DNA of 37,753 nt from contig NZ_JAAHHG010000051.1 in assembly GCF_010692555.1 (NCBI RefSeq), forward strand, positions 1 through 37,753, written 5' to 3'. Below, piece after piece: positions 1 through 8,189 of the stretch; position 1 is the stretch's first letter, and the number at the start of each line of letters is the position of its first letter. Position numbers and translations under genes: made by a program. Source of the stretch: Okeania sp. SIO3B5. Lineage in GTDB: Bacteria > Cyanobacteriota > Cyanobacteriia > Cyanobacteriales > Microcoleaceae. Under the pieces are notes generated by a model. The model was not told the DNA's origin, made no database searches, and saw only the letters and a list, made by a program, of their open reading frames with translations.

Positions 1-36
1 TGGTGCCTGGAGTTCTGACGTTGTCTCTTCCGATCT
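1..36. other. Sequencing-adapter contamination at contig end
   Basis: Bases 3-36 align without gaps to the standard 34-nt Illumina Read-2 multiplexing adapter, with 29 of 34 identities by my count. They end in its diagnostic 3' tail CTCTTCCGATCT. This is an untrimmed adapter with read errors, not genomic DNA. Genomic sequence begins at about 37, inside a low-complexity repeat, which is where an assembler would be expected to stop. Confidence 0.9.
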
Positions 37-75
37 CCCCCACTCCCCCACTCCCCCACTCCCCCACTCCCAACA
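37..75. repeat. CCCCCACT tandem repeat
   Basis: Four perfect copies of the octamer CCCCCACT (37-68) run into a degenerate end. The reverse complement, GGGGGAGT, reappears at 6021-6078. It resembles the short tandemly repeated repetitive (STRR) sequences known from filamentous cyanobacteria. Confidence 0.9.
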
Positions 76-420
76 ACTCTCATAAGTATTCAACCGGATT
101 TCATATTACTTCTTCCCTCTATCAATATTGCATAACCTCTAGGAATATAGAAATATATTCCTATTGACGGGATAAATATCCTGATATTAGAGTAAACTTT
201 TGACCAGGAAAAATGATTATACAATCAACAATAATCAGCATTGTGGATTGAATATCTTAGGGGTTAATTTGACATCTCCAGGGGTTGAAACACCCTGGAT
301 TCTGTGGTTAGTCCACCCCCATTTGGGATAAATCCACATTTGCTTAAAGCCTGTCAACAGACTCCTAAACTCCTCGGCATAGACGGAAATCTAGCTGTGA
401 GTCTACTTTTTTTTGTTAGC
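76..420. other. Intergenic stretch, nothing recognised
   Basis: AT-rich sequence with no supportable reading frame on either strand. It includes one degenerate copy (about 90-107, ACCGGATTTCATATTA) of the CCGGACATGATAT motif found repeatedly near the kinase genes. Confidence 0.6.
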
Positions 421-700
421 TTTCACGAGTGGTTTTACTCGCACTGGTTGGAGCAATAAATCGCTGCTCTAGCTGCCTACTTGCTTTTCGGTGCCGAATG
501 CTGCGCAAACAGCCGTCGTAGGAAGTTAATTCCCCGTCTCCTGTCCACCGGAATTTCACCGTACTAGCAGTCATGTCATGGCGACAAACCTTGTTCCTTA
601 TTCCGCTATTATACCAGACTTTTACTTCGGGTTAAAACCCGCGCGTCGTTATTCATCCAGCCGTTAAAACAGGCTGGCTAACTTCCTCCCGACGCTTTTT
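421..700 (-). ncRNA. Candidate structured RNA locus (possible stand-alone HEARO/omega-RNA-like)
   Basis: A gene-free block packed with complementary segments. Local hairpins are 426-430/437-441, 451-455/465-469, 500-503/510-513, 574-577/583-586, 628-632/637-641 and 657-662/672-677. Long-range pairings are 520-528 with 679-687 (nine perfect pairs), extendable through 514-518/690-694, and 643-648 with 690-695 as an alternative partner. Such nested and mutually exclusive pairing is typical of ornate RNAs or of IS ends that fold. Read on the minus strand it loosely resembles the RNA that precedes IscB-type HNH nucleases (HEARO, omega-RNA). No IscB frame follows toward position 1, so it would be stand-alone or a remnant. 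The strand is a guess. Confidence 0.35.
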
Positions 701-855
701 AGGTTTTATAGCAGTCAAAGCAAAGGTTAGGACAGATCGAGAGTTTAAAACTAAGACAACTTCATTAATTGATAATACTGTTCCTTCTTTCTTCTACTAT
801 AAGCTAATATATCTGAATAATTGTCCATTTTTATTTATCTGAAATCTAAAAGTGA

Positions 856-2277
856 ATGGGTACTGCTTCTAAATACTGGGAACAGATTAAGATTAATAGT
901 TCTGGGTCTCGTCAAATCCTGGAAATTACAGAGGCAAAACAATTTTTTACCTTAAAATTTCCAGAGTATGTAACAGATAGTGATATTTCGGACATTAATA
1001 TTCAGCGTAAACTTTTAGCATGGGTGCAAGATAATTCAGATACTAATCTAGACAGAGATTCTTTATTAGCAGAACGTTGTCTTCTCTGTTTTATCTCTTG
1101 GCAAATTGACCGAGTTTGTCAACAATTAGCGGCTAATTTTGGTAAAAATTATGGCTTTACTAGCCAAAATTTATTTCCTTATGTTTTGACTGATGACGGC
1201 AGAATCTCTAGTCAAAAAAATAAAACTTCTTGTTGTTCTTTTGCCCAAGAAATTCTCCAAAGTTTTAACCCAAGCCAAAGCAATTTAGCTAGCTGGACAA
1301 CTAGAAAAGTTAAACAGCATCCTGAGCTTAATAGTTTCTTGCTAGAATGTGGAGTCTATTTAATTAGTGATTGGGCAATTCTGAATGATACTCCTCCCAA
1401 ACAACTAGAGAAAATTTTCTCAGTATTTTATAATTTTACTGCTTTTGAAACTCGGGAAAGTATAGATATTTTATCAAGTTATCATGCTATTTATCGGGCG
1501 CAACGTCGTCAAAAAAGTTTGTCAAGAGCAGGGAGAAAATGCTTACCACCAACTACAGAACAATTAGAACAAATTGCTCAATTAATTAAAACTAAAACTG
1601 GTACAAATATTTCTCCAAAGCAAATATTTACTAAGTTGCAAGACCTGGCTTCTCAAATACGAGAATATCGAATTTCCGTGAGAAGTGGTTCTCTACCGAC
1701 CATACCATTAGATACTTCTAACCATAAATCTTTAGCGAATCAGATTTTTCCTGTTCAAGAAGAAGTTGATACTATGGATGAAGAGAATGAATTTTTGAGC
1801 AATTATAGAAAGCAATTTATTTTAAGTTTAGATGATGCTATAGCTAAAGTGACTGAGACTTGGATGGAATTATTAAAAAAAAGAAAAAAACCAAAATTGG
1901 AACAATTTATCCAAGCGTTACATCTATATTATTGTCAGGGAAAATCTATGACAGAAATTGCTCAAAATGTTGGTTTAAAAGCGCAATATCAAGTAACTCG
2001 CTTACTAAAATTAAAATCTTTTCGGGCTGATATTAGACAGGAATTATTAATTAGTTTGCGCGGTCGGATATTAGATATTGCTCAAGATTATGCAGACCCA
2101 AAACATCTAAAAACTATAGACCAAAAAATAGAAATTGCTCTAGATGAACAAATAAATAGAGTATTTCAAGAAGTAGAATCAGAAGGTTATAAGTCTCAAT
2201 CTAGTCTTCAAGCAAATTTATTCGCTCAAAGAGTTTGTCAACATCTAGATCGATTGAGTGATTGTAATTTATCTTGA
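856..2277 (+). CDS. Sigma-70-like / helix-turn-helix regulator of the cyanobacterial DUF1822-linked type
   Basis: A 473-aa soluble protein. The N-terminal half is helical, with a conserved-looking block (about residues 125-200) around ASWTTRKVKQHPELNSFLLE and YLISDWAILND. I associate this block with cyanobacterial sigma-factor-like proteins encoded beside DUF1822 genes. Near the C-terminus, residues about 360-387 (SMTEIAQNVGLKAQYQVTRL) look like the helix-turn-helix of sigma region 4, so DNA binding is likely. I do not see a clear sigma region 2 core-binding motif, so it may be a sigma-derived regulator and not a true sigma factor. The ATG at 856 has no convincing Shine-Dalgarno sequence. The next gene encodes the DUF1822 protein 387 bp downstream, on the same strand. 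Confidence 0.7.
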   Translation: MGTASKYWEQIKINSSGSRQILEITEAKQFFTLKFPEYVTDSDISDINIQRKLLAWVQDNSDTNLDRDSLLAERCLLCFISWQIDRVCQQLAANFGKNYGFTSQNLFPYVLTDDGRISSQKNKTSCCSFAQEILQSFNPSQSNLASWTTRKVKQHPELNSFLLECGVYLISDWAILNDTPPKQLEKIFSVFYNFTAFETRESIDILSSYHAIYRAQRRQKSLSRAGRKCLPPTTEQLEQIAQLIKTKTGTNISPKQIFTKLQDLASQIREYRISVRSGSLPTIPLDTSNHKSLANQIFPVQEEVDTMDEENEFLSNYRKQFILSLDDAIAKVTETWMELLKKRKKPKLEQFIQALHLYYCQGKSMTEIAQNVGLKAQYQVTRLLKLKSFRADIRQELLISLRGRILDIAQDYADPKHLKTIDQKIEIALDEQINRVFQEVESEGYKSQSSLQANLFAQRVCQHLDRLSDCNLS

Positions 2278-2664
2278 AGAAAGTAGAAGGCAGTGGGCAA
2301 TAGGAAGTAGGCAGAATTGTTTATCAATTGCAAACTCCAAACAATTTTAAGCGCCCCCATTGACCTAAAAATTGAGTAGTTACGCCTCCTCTTTTAAGGA
2401 GATAAAAAAAAGGATATTCTGTCGTTCAATCGCAATGCTTTCCTGCGGAATGCTGCGCAAACAGCTAGTGCCGCTACGCGGAAGTTAAAAGTCAAAAGTC
2501 AAAAGTATTGATTGGTAAGGCTTTTAGGATTTTGTAACTGGTTAGTTATTTCTGCCATACTGCACTAGAGGTACTGATAACTGATAACTGATAACTGAAA
2601 TGGCGGTGAGATATTCAACCCGTAAAAGAAAAGATAAAACTTAATTATTAAGGAAAACTTTAAA
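2278..2664. repeat. Repeat-filled spacer (CCAAACAATTTTAAG element, hairpin repeat, heptamers)
   Basis: Holds one copy (2336-2467) of a roughly 130-bp dispersed element that is repeated at 4426-4556. It begins CCAAACAATTTTAAGCGCCC and ends at the palindromic GAATGCTGCGCAAACAGC. The rest is AAAAGTC heptamers (about 2487-2510) and AACTGAT heptamers (about 2573-2598). A Shine-Dalgarno-like AAGGA at 2650-2654 precedes the next gene. Confidence 0.8.
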
Positions 2665-4062
2665 ATGAAGAATGAACTAACTAATAAATTAGAATACTTG
2701 CTAGATTTTCAAGGCATTGCTACAGAATCTATTCATTTACCATTAGATAAAATTGAGCAAGCTATCAAAATTAGCAATCAAATCCCTAACGAATTGCGGC
2801 AATGGCAAACATATTTGAATGGGTTAGCTTTGTTCGGATTTGAACAATGGTTAGAAGAACGAGGCACAAATAATTTAACAGTTAATTTAGCTGATGCTTC
2901 TATTTTTAATCCAGCTATTTCTAACTCAATTCCAGCCGTTTGTCATCTTAATATTAATCAGTTTAAAGTTTGTCTAATTACTCAAGGTAGTTTTATAGAT
3001 GAAGAAGTTAGTTTACCTAGAGCAGTAGTAGATTTACCAGAGTTTGCCCATCATTTATATATAGTGGTGGAAGTACAAGAAGAACTAGAAACAGTTGTGA
3101 TTAATAGTTTTATTTCTTATGCAGATTTAATGCGCAATAAAACACAGCTTAATCTAATGCCAGATGAAGATTGGGATTATCAAATTCCCTGGAGTTGCTT
3201 TGATACAGAAATAGATAATTTATTACTTTATCTTAATTGTTTGGATGTAGCAGGAATTCCTTTGCCAGAGGTAGAAGCTAAGTCAAATAATTTAGCTGTA
3301 GATAAAGCTGAATTAACAAAATTATTACCTCAACTATCGGAACAAAGTTTATGGGAATTTTTTGACTGGGAACAGGGAAAAACTATCCTCACTAATTTGG
3401 AGTTATTAAATTGGATATATAATTGGCAATTGCAAGTAGAAATAGAGCAGGGGAATATGCCGAATAATTTAGTAGAAATTACAGAAAATTCAGAACAATC
3501 TTTAAGTAGTTTGAGTAAATATTTACCAGATTTACTTAGTCTTTTGACTGAACCTACAATTAATGTGGGGCGTTGGTTAAAGAATGAATTAGATGATTTT
3601 GCGAATGAATTGTCCTGGGTTTTATTACCAGAGTTATCGGTACTATCTCCCATGAGGGGAATATCTTCTCCTACAGAAGAAATTGCCGGAATTATCAGAG
3701 AGTTGCCCCAAAATGGTGTATATATTCCTCCTCATGCTAGGGTTGCTTATCACGATTTATTATTAGATGAAACTCCTTTAAGATTGTATGCTTTAACTTG
3801 GTCTTTAGTCTCAAATTCAATATTAGAATGGATGTTGCTATTAATATTAAGTACACCTACAGGGGAAGGTTTACCGGAAAAAATAAAATTACGAGTTAGT
3901 GATGCAACGGGAATTTTAGTTGAACAGAAATTAAGTTCTAATGAGGATGATTTTTATATATTTACTAATGTTGTAGGAAGTTGGAATGAGAAGTTTATTG
4001 CTACAGTTTATTTAACGCCAGAAAATCAGGAGACTTTTCCCCCTTTTGAATTTAATCCTTGA
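2665..4062 (+). CDS. DUF1822 family protein
   Basis: A 465-aa protein whose N-terminal part matches what I know of the cyanobacterial DUF1822 family: an early LPLDKIEQA-type segment, the LNGLALFGFEQWL helix, then a beta-rich section with SLPRAVVDLPEFAHHLYIVVEV. The biochemical role of DUF1822 is unknown. Family members usually sit beside sigma-like and TPR/CHAT genes, as here. The start at 2665 is supported by AAGGA ten bases upstream. The C-terminal 100 residues look beta-rich (VLTP, YIFTNVVGSW, ATVYLTPENQ) and may form a small beta-sandwich. No signal peptide or membrane segment is seen. It probably acts with the upstream regulator, but this is inferred from neighbourhood only. Confidence 0.75.
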   Translation: MKNELTNKLEYLLDFQGIATESIHLPLDKIEQAIKISNQIPNELRQWQTYLNGLALFGFEQWLEERGTNNLTVNLADASIFNPAISNSIPAVCHLNINQFKVCLITQGSFIDEEVSLPRAVVDLPEFAHHLYIVVEVQEELETVVINSFISYADLMRNKTQLNLMPDEDWDYQIPWSCFDTEIDNLLLYLNCLDVAGIPLPEVEAKSNNLAVDKAELTKLLPQLSEQSLWEFFDWEQGKTILTNLELLNWIYNWQLQVEIEQGNMPNNLVEITENSEQSLSSLSKYLPDLLSLLTEPTINVGRWLKNELDDFANELSWVLLPELSVLSPMRGISSPTEEIAGIIRELPQNGVYIPPHARVAYHDLLLDETPLRLYALTWSLVSNSILEWMLLLILSTPTGEGLPEKIKLRVSDATGILVEQKLSSNEDDFYIFTNVVGSWNEKFIATVYLTPENQETFPPFEFNP

Positions 4063-4845
4063 AGAAGTTCAAGAATTTAGAATTTAGAATTTAGAATTTA
4101 GAATTACTTCTTCTTATAAAGTTAAGAACATTGGATAAAAGGATTTTTTTCTTTTTTCTCCATGAATGGAGAGGCTTTATACCTGAATTTTTCGGTAAAA
4201 TTGCTTATAACTTTTAACTTTTGACTTTTGACTTTTCTACAAACCCCAAACAATTTTAAGCACTGTTTAGACGGTGGGGTATTGAACCCGCTACAGAAAA
4301 GATAATTTTGATCGGTTTGGCATTATCCAATTTGGCAATAATAATGCTCAATTGACTTATAACTTTTAACTTATAATTTTTGACTTTTAACTTTTGACTT
4401 TTGACTTTTGACTTTTCTACAAACCCCAAACAATTTTAAGCGCCCCCATTGACCGAAAAATTGGGTAGTTACGTCTCCTCTTTTAAGAAGATAAAAAAAA
4501 GGATATTTCGTAGTTCAATCCCAATGCTTTACTACGGAATGCTGCGAAACAGCTAGAGGTACTGAAAACTGGGAACTGATAACTGATAACTGATAACTGA
4601 TAACTGAAATGACTGTGGGGTATTGAACCCGCTACAGAAAAGATAATTTTGATCGGTTTGGCATTATCCAATTTGGCAATAATAATGCTCAATTGACTTA
4701 TAACTTTTAACTTATAATTTTTAACTTATAATTTTTGACTTTTAACTTTTGACTTTTGACTTATAACTTTTGACTTTATTCTGCATAACCTGCCAAATTT
4801 GAGAAATAGATGTAGTTTACAACAGAAAAATTCTAGTATTCTTCT
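4063..4845. repeat. Repeat-dense spacer with a 108-bp perfect direct repeat
   Basis: No gene. Contents in order: AGAATTT heptamers (about 4069-4104); a hairpin repeat (about 4156-4200) shared with 9331-9375; ACTTTTG heptamers; a short CCAAACAATTTTAAG copy (about 4246-4262); direct repeat unit 1 (4274-4381); the 130-bp dispersed element (4426-4556); AACTGAT heptamers (about 4575-4606); direct repeat unit 2 (4615-4722), identical to unit 1 across 108 bp; then more ACTTTTG heptamers. Short frames on either strand here are made of repeats. Confidence 0.85.
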
Positions 4846-4852
4846 GGAGGAG
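4846..4852 (+). promoter_or_regulatory. Strong Shine-Dalgarno deciding the TPR gene start
   Basis: GGAGGAG lies six bases before ATG 4859. This favours that ATG over an in-frame TTG at 4799 that would add 20 residues without a ribosome site. Confidence 0.8.
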
Positions 4853-4858
4853 CTACTT

Positions 4859-5830
4859 ATGGTGTCCACTGCTATCCATTCCACAGAATTAAAACAACTA
4901 TCTCAAGCAGGCGATCGCTTATTCGATCTGGGACAATTTGAAATTGCATTAAATACTTTTCAGGAAGCGTTAAAATTTGTTCCCACACTTGAGCAACAAA
5001 TAAATATATTAAACCGCATTGGATTAGTTTATCGTCGTCTGGAAAAATATGATTTTGCTTTAAAATATCTCAATTTAGCCTTGCAACTTGCTCAAGAAAT
5101 TGACGACCAAAATCAAGTTGTCATGATTTTGAATGATATTGGTGAAACTTATTGTTTGTCTATAGAATATACTCCTGCCTTAAGATACTATGCTCAAGCT
5201 TTAGAAACTGCCCAATATTTTTCTAATTTATTAGGCATTGGTATAGTTCTTAATAATTTAGGGGAAATATACAATTTATTAGGGTTATTTGAAAAAACTC
5301 TTAACTGTTGTCAAAAATCTCTAGAAATTTTCCAAAAATTTGAAAGAAAATCAGAATTAGATAAATTAGCTGGCCAAATTAATATTGCTACAGTTCTTTA
5401 TAATATAGGAGAAGCTTACTTGTGGATGGGTCTATATAGTCAAGCAAAAGAAATTCTAGAACTTACTTTAGCTATTCGTCATAAAATTTGCAAAGTAACT
5501 TTGAATAGATTTAGTAAAACGCCAGATTCTTTAGATCGAGAGACTATCTACAATAATTACCCTAACAGTAAAAAATCATCTCAAACACACCAGCTACTTC
5601 AACAAGAAAAAACTTGCTTTAGTCAAAATATTATCTCCCAATATGAAGGGGACTTAGCTAATACTATGAATTTAATCGAGAAAGTTTATCGCCATATAGG
5701 TCAACTACGAAAAGCAGAGAAGTATCGTCAACAAAAACTTGAAATTTGGCAGAGTTATGGTGAAAAGTATGTAATCTACAATACCTATATTTTGCCCTTT
5801 TATTTAAGATTTCGTTGTCATTATGCGTGA
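4859..5830 (+). CDS. TPR-repeat protein (paralog 1)
   Basis: A 323-aa protein made of about five helical TPR units. The first units read LSQAGDRLFDLGQFEIALNT and INILNRIGLVYRRLEKYDFA, with the usual alternating small residues and the A..Y/F pattern. TPR proteins are protein-binding scaffolds; no enzyme domain is attached. It is clearly homologous to the protein at 6524-7477, including the starting ELKQLSQ.GDR block (both genes carry a GCGATCGC octamer at the same codons) and the C-terminal LIEKVYRHIGQ block. The last 15 residues (TYILPFYLRFRCHYA) are hydrophobic and not shared with the paralog, so the tail may have been replaced. It follows the DUF1822 gene and may be its binding partner. Confidence 0.8.
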   Translation: MVSTAIHSTELKQLSQAGDRLFDLGQFEIALNTFQEALKFVPTLEQQINILNRIGLVYRRLEKYDFALKYLNLALQLAQEIDDQNQVVMILNDIGETYCLSIEYTPALRYYAQALETAQYFSNLLGIGIVLNNLGEIYNLLGLFEKTLNCCQKSLEIFQKFERKSELDKLAGQINIATVLYNIGEAYLWMGLYSQAKEILELTLAIRHKICKVTLNRFSKTPDSLDRETIYNNYPNSKKSSQTHQLLQQEKTCFSQNIISQYEGDLANTMNLIEKVYRHIGQLRKAEKYRQQKLEIWQSYGEKYVIYNTYILPFYLRFRCHYA

Positions 5831-6523
5831 AATTGAAGAAGGCAGAAAGTAGAAGGCAGAAGGCAGAAGGCAATATTGGTTCAAAGGGAGAAGGTTTTTT
5901 GATTGCGTGAGCGGAACGGAGTTCTATCGCGCTATTATCAGGACATGATATTATCACTCCAAACAATTTTAAGTACGCCCATTGACGGTGCAGGGTCTAT
6001 TTATTGTCACGCTTAGAAAAAGGGAGTGGGGGAGTGGGGGAGTAGGGGAGTAGGGGAGTGGGGGAGTAGGGGAGTAGGGTTCAATTTATTGTGATTAGAT
6101 AAAAATTGCTTTTAGTTTACGATCAAAGCTTTATTAATTGTCTTACTACAAAAGATTAGCTCTCTTGTCCTTGAAGTCTATATTAATATAAACACTGTCC
6201 TTAAGGAGAGAATCTTGTTACTGATATAGCAATGTGCGCTGGCATATTTACAAATTACAATAACTTTCCAATGGCTAAAAGTCTATATATTATCAGTTTT
6301 TTATTCCCCCAGATGAGCTGTTGCTTTCCGGAGCTGTTGCCTGCGCACAGCGCTATAGCTAATAGCTGAATGCTTACGATTGGTTGGCAATATTTTTAAG
6401 ACAAATTTCATAAAATATAGCTTATAAGTGGTTGTTTTTTTCCAAAAAAATATAGTAGGATAACTACTTTATAATTAACCAGTGCATCGCTCAAAAAATG
6501 AACTTTAATCAGGAAGCAATATT
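5831..6523. repeat. Repeat-filled spacer between the TPR genes
   Basis: Contains GAAGGCA heptamers (about 5835-5870), the motif GGACATGATATTATC (5941-5955), a CCAAACAATTTTAAG copy (5958-5988), a GGGGGAGT/AGGGGAGT octamer array (about 6021-6078), and a 35-bp segment (6225-6259) repeated exactly at 31663-31697. A GCGCACAGCGCTATA palindromic segment (about 6342-6358) recurs near 32004-32018. No gene is supported. Confidence 0.8.
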
Positions 6524-7477
6524 ATGACAGGGAGCAATACGATGAAATCTTATCCTAGCCATCAAAATGAATTAAAACATCTATCTCAAAAAGGCGATCG
6601 CTTTTATAGTATCGGTCAACTAGAAACTGCATTAAAAATATTTCAAGAAGCTTTAGAAATTGCTAGATTAATTAATGACAAAGAACAAAGGCTCGAACTT
6701 GTTTATCGGATTGGATTAGTTCACTATAAAATAGGAGAATATGCTAATGCTCTTAAATATATAGAACTAGCCTTAGAATTAGCAAAAAAAATAGATAATG
6801 AAGCAAAAGTTGCCACTTTATATAATAAAAAAGGAGAAATTCATCATCTTTTAAAAGAATATTCTACAGCTTTAAAGTGTTATTCACAAGCTCTAATAAT
6901 ATTCAGGGAAATAAAAGACGTAGTGGGTATGGGCAAAACAATTAATCACATTAGTACGATTTATAATTTAACTGAATTATCAGCTAAATCCCTAGAGTAT
7001 TCTCGTAAATCTTTAAATATTTTCCAAAAGCTTGCTCAATCGGCAAAAAATGATAAATTGACAATCCAAATCAACGAATCAATCGCACTACATAACATGG
7101 GAGAAGCATATTTTCTCATAAGTAGACCTCGTCAAGCTAAAGCATTTTTAGAACTTGCTTTAGAGATTCGGCAAAGGCTATGGGAAGATTCTCTAGATCG
7201 GTTAGCACTAACAGTAAATAATCTTCCTAAAGTAGAAAAAAATCTTCATTCTCTCCATGTATATCCTCACAAAATGGCAACTTATGAACAGAAAGAAAAA
7301 GATGGATTTCGCAGAAGTATTTTTGCTGAATATGGTAAAAATTTAGTAAAAACTCTTGATTTGATCGAAAAAGTTTACCAAAATATAGGGCAAGACCAGC
7401 AAGCTAAGAATTATCATCAACAAGCGATAGAAATTCGTGAAAAAGTTAATAGCACTTCTTGGTTAATTAAAGCTTAA
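6524..7477 (+). CDS. TPR-repeat protein (paralog 2)
   Basis: A 317-aa TPR protein, a duplicate of the gene at 4859-5830. Repeats run from about residue 15 to 205 (LSQKGDRFYSIGQLETALKI, LVYRIGLVHYKIGEYANALK, TLYNKKGEIHHLLKEYSTAL and others). A charged linker follows, then a final LIEKVYQNIGQDQQAKNYHQ TPR-like unit. The ATG at 6524 has an AGGAAG site about seven bases upstream; the ATG at 6542, six codons on, is an alternative. No enzymatic motif is seen. The 693-bp repeat-rich gap between the duplicates suggests separate transcription. The role is probably protein-protein interaction within the sigma-like/DUF1822 group. Confidence 0.8.
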   Translation: MTGSNTMKSYPSHQNELKHLSQKGDRFYSIGQLETALKIFQEALEIARLINDKEQRLELVYRIGLVHYKIGEYANALKYIELALELAKKIDNEAKVATLYNKKGEIHHLLKEYSTALKCYSQALIIFREIKDVVGMGKTINHISTIYNLTELSAKSLEYSRKSLNIFQKLAQSAKNDKLTIQINESIALHNMGEAYFLISRPRQAKAFLELALEIRQRLWEDSLDRLALTVNNLPKVEKNLHSLHVYPHKMATYEQKEKDGFRRSIFAEYGKNLVKTLDLIEKVYQNIGQDQQAKNYHQQAIEIREKVNSTSWLIKA

Positions 7478-7499
7478 AAAACATTTTTATACTCTCTAT

Positions 7500-8020
7500 T
7501 CCCCTGCTCCTCCACTCCCCAAAACATAAGTCAAAAGTCAAAAGTTAAGAAGTAAGAAATAAGAAGTAAGAAATAAGAAATAAGAAGAAAATTATAGTAG
7601 TCAATAGGAGTCAAGGATTAAGTCTCCTGCTGTAAATTTTGCTCCTCATTAACGAAGTCAGAACTCAGAAGTCAGAAGCGAGTGTGTAACTCTGAGGTCC
7701 CCTACTAAGTCAAAATTCAAAAGTCAAAATTCAAAAGTCAAAAGTAAGAAGTAAGAAGTAAGAAATAAGAAATAAGAAGAAAATTATAGTAGTCAATAGG
7801 AGTCAAGGATTAAGTCTCCTGCTGTAAATTTTGCTCCTCATTAACGAAGTCAGAACTCAGAAGTCAGAAGCGAGTGTGTAACTCTGAGGTCCCCTACTAA
7901 GTCAAAATTCAAAAGTCAAAATTCAAAAGTAAGAAGTAAGAAGTAAGAAATAAGAAATAAGAAATAAGAATAAAATTATAGTGGTCAATAGGAGTCAAGG
8001 ATTAAGTCTCCTGCTGTAAA
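7500..8020. repeat. Tandem repeat with 192-bp period
   Basis: The block AATTATAGTAGTCAATAGG... recurs at 7590, 7782 and 7974, exactly 192 bp apart. Each copy carries AAGAAGT/AAGAAAT heptamers, a unique AGTCTCCTGCTGTAAATTTT segment, and TCAGAACTCAGAAGTCAGAAG. Two full units and a partial third are present; the third differs at a few bases (AGTGGTC for AGTAGTC). The tandem structure probably grew by slippage or unequal crossing-over at the heptamers. Confidence 0.85.
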
Positions 8021-8023
8021 TTT

Positions 8024-8124
8024 GGCGTTGCTGAGTGGTAATGATTTTTAGATTAAGTATCAACGTAAAACATAAGTTTTTCAATTTTATCTTTAGCTAC
8101 TTATCATTACATTTCAGCAACACC
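8024..8124. mobile_element. MITE-like inverted-repeat element
   Basis: The ends are imperfect inverted repeats: left GGCGTTGCTGAGTGGTAATG at 8024 and its near complement ending at 8124, 17 of 21 matches. The 101-bp body has no gene. GGCGTTGCTGA-type termini are common on small non-autonomous elements and IS ends in cyanobacteria, to my knowledge. I see no clear target-site duplication, and the left edge abuts the 192-bp tandem array, interrupting its third unit. Confidence 0.5.
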
Positions 8125-8141
8125 TGATTTTCTTCTAAATT

Positions 8142-8170
8142 CTGTCTCCTGTCTCCTGTCTCCTGACTCC
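8142..8170. repeat. CTCCTGT heptamer repeat
   Basis: About four copies of the heptamer TCTCCTG/ACTCCTG just beyond the 3' end of the PhzF gene. The same heptamer family recurs at 31794-31825. Confidence 0.8.
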
Positions 8171-8189
8171 TTATTCCTTCTTCCTTAAT

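Noticed and set aside
421-700. tRNA gene
   Set aside because: Hairpins are present but no cloverleaf with T-loop GTTCRA and a 7-bp acceptor stem of correct spacing can be drawn.
4483-4692. Minus-strand 69-aa frame
   Set aside because: Composed of heptamer repeats and the dispersed element; no coding character.
4799-4858. TTG start giving a 343-aa TPR protein
   Set aside because: The extra 20 residues are not TPR-like and lack a ribosome site, while GGAGGAG directly supports ATG 4859.
7500-8020. CRISPR array
   Set aside because: The period is 192 bp with conserved, not variable, inter-repeat sequence, and no cas genes are present.
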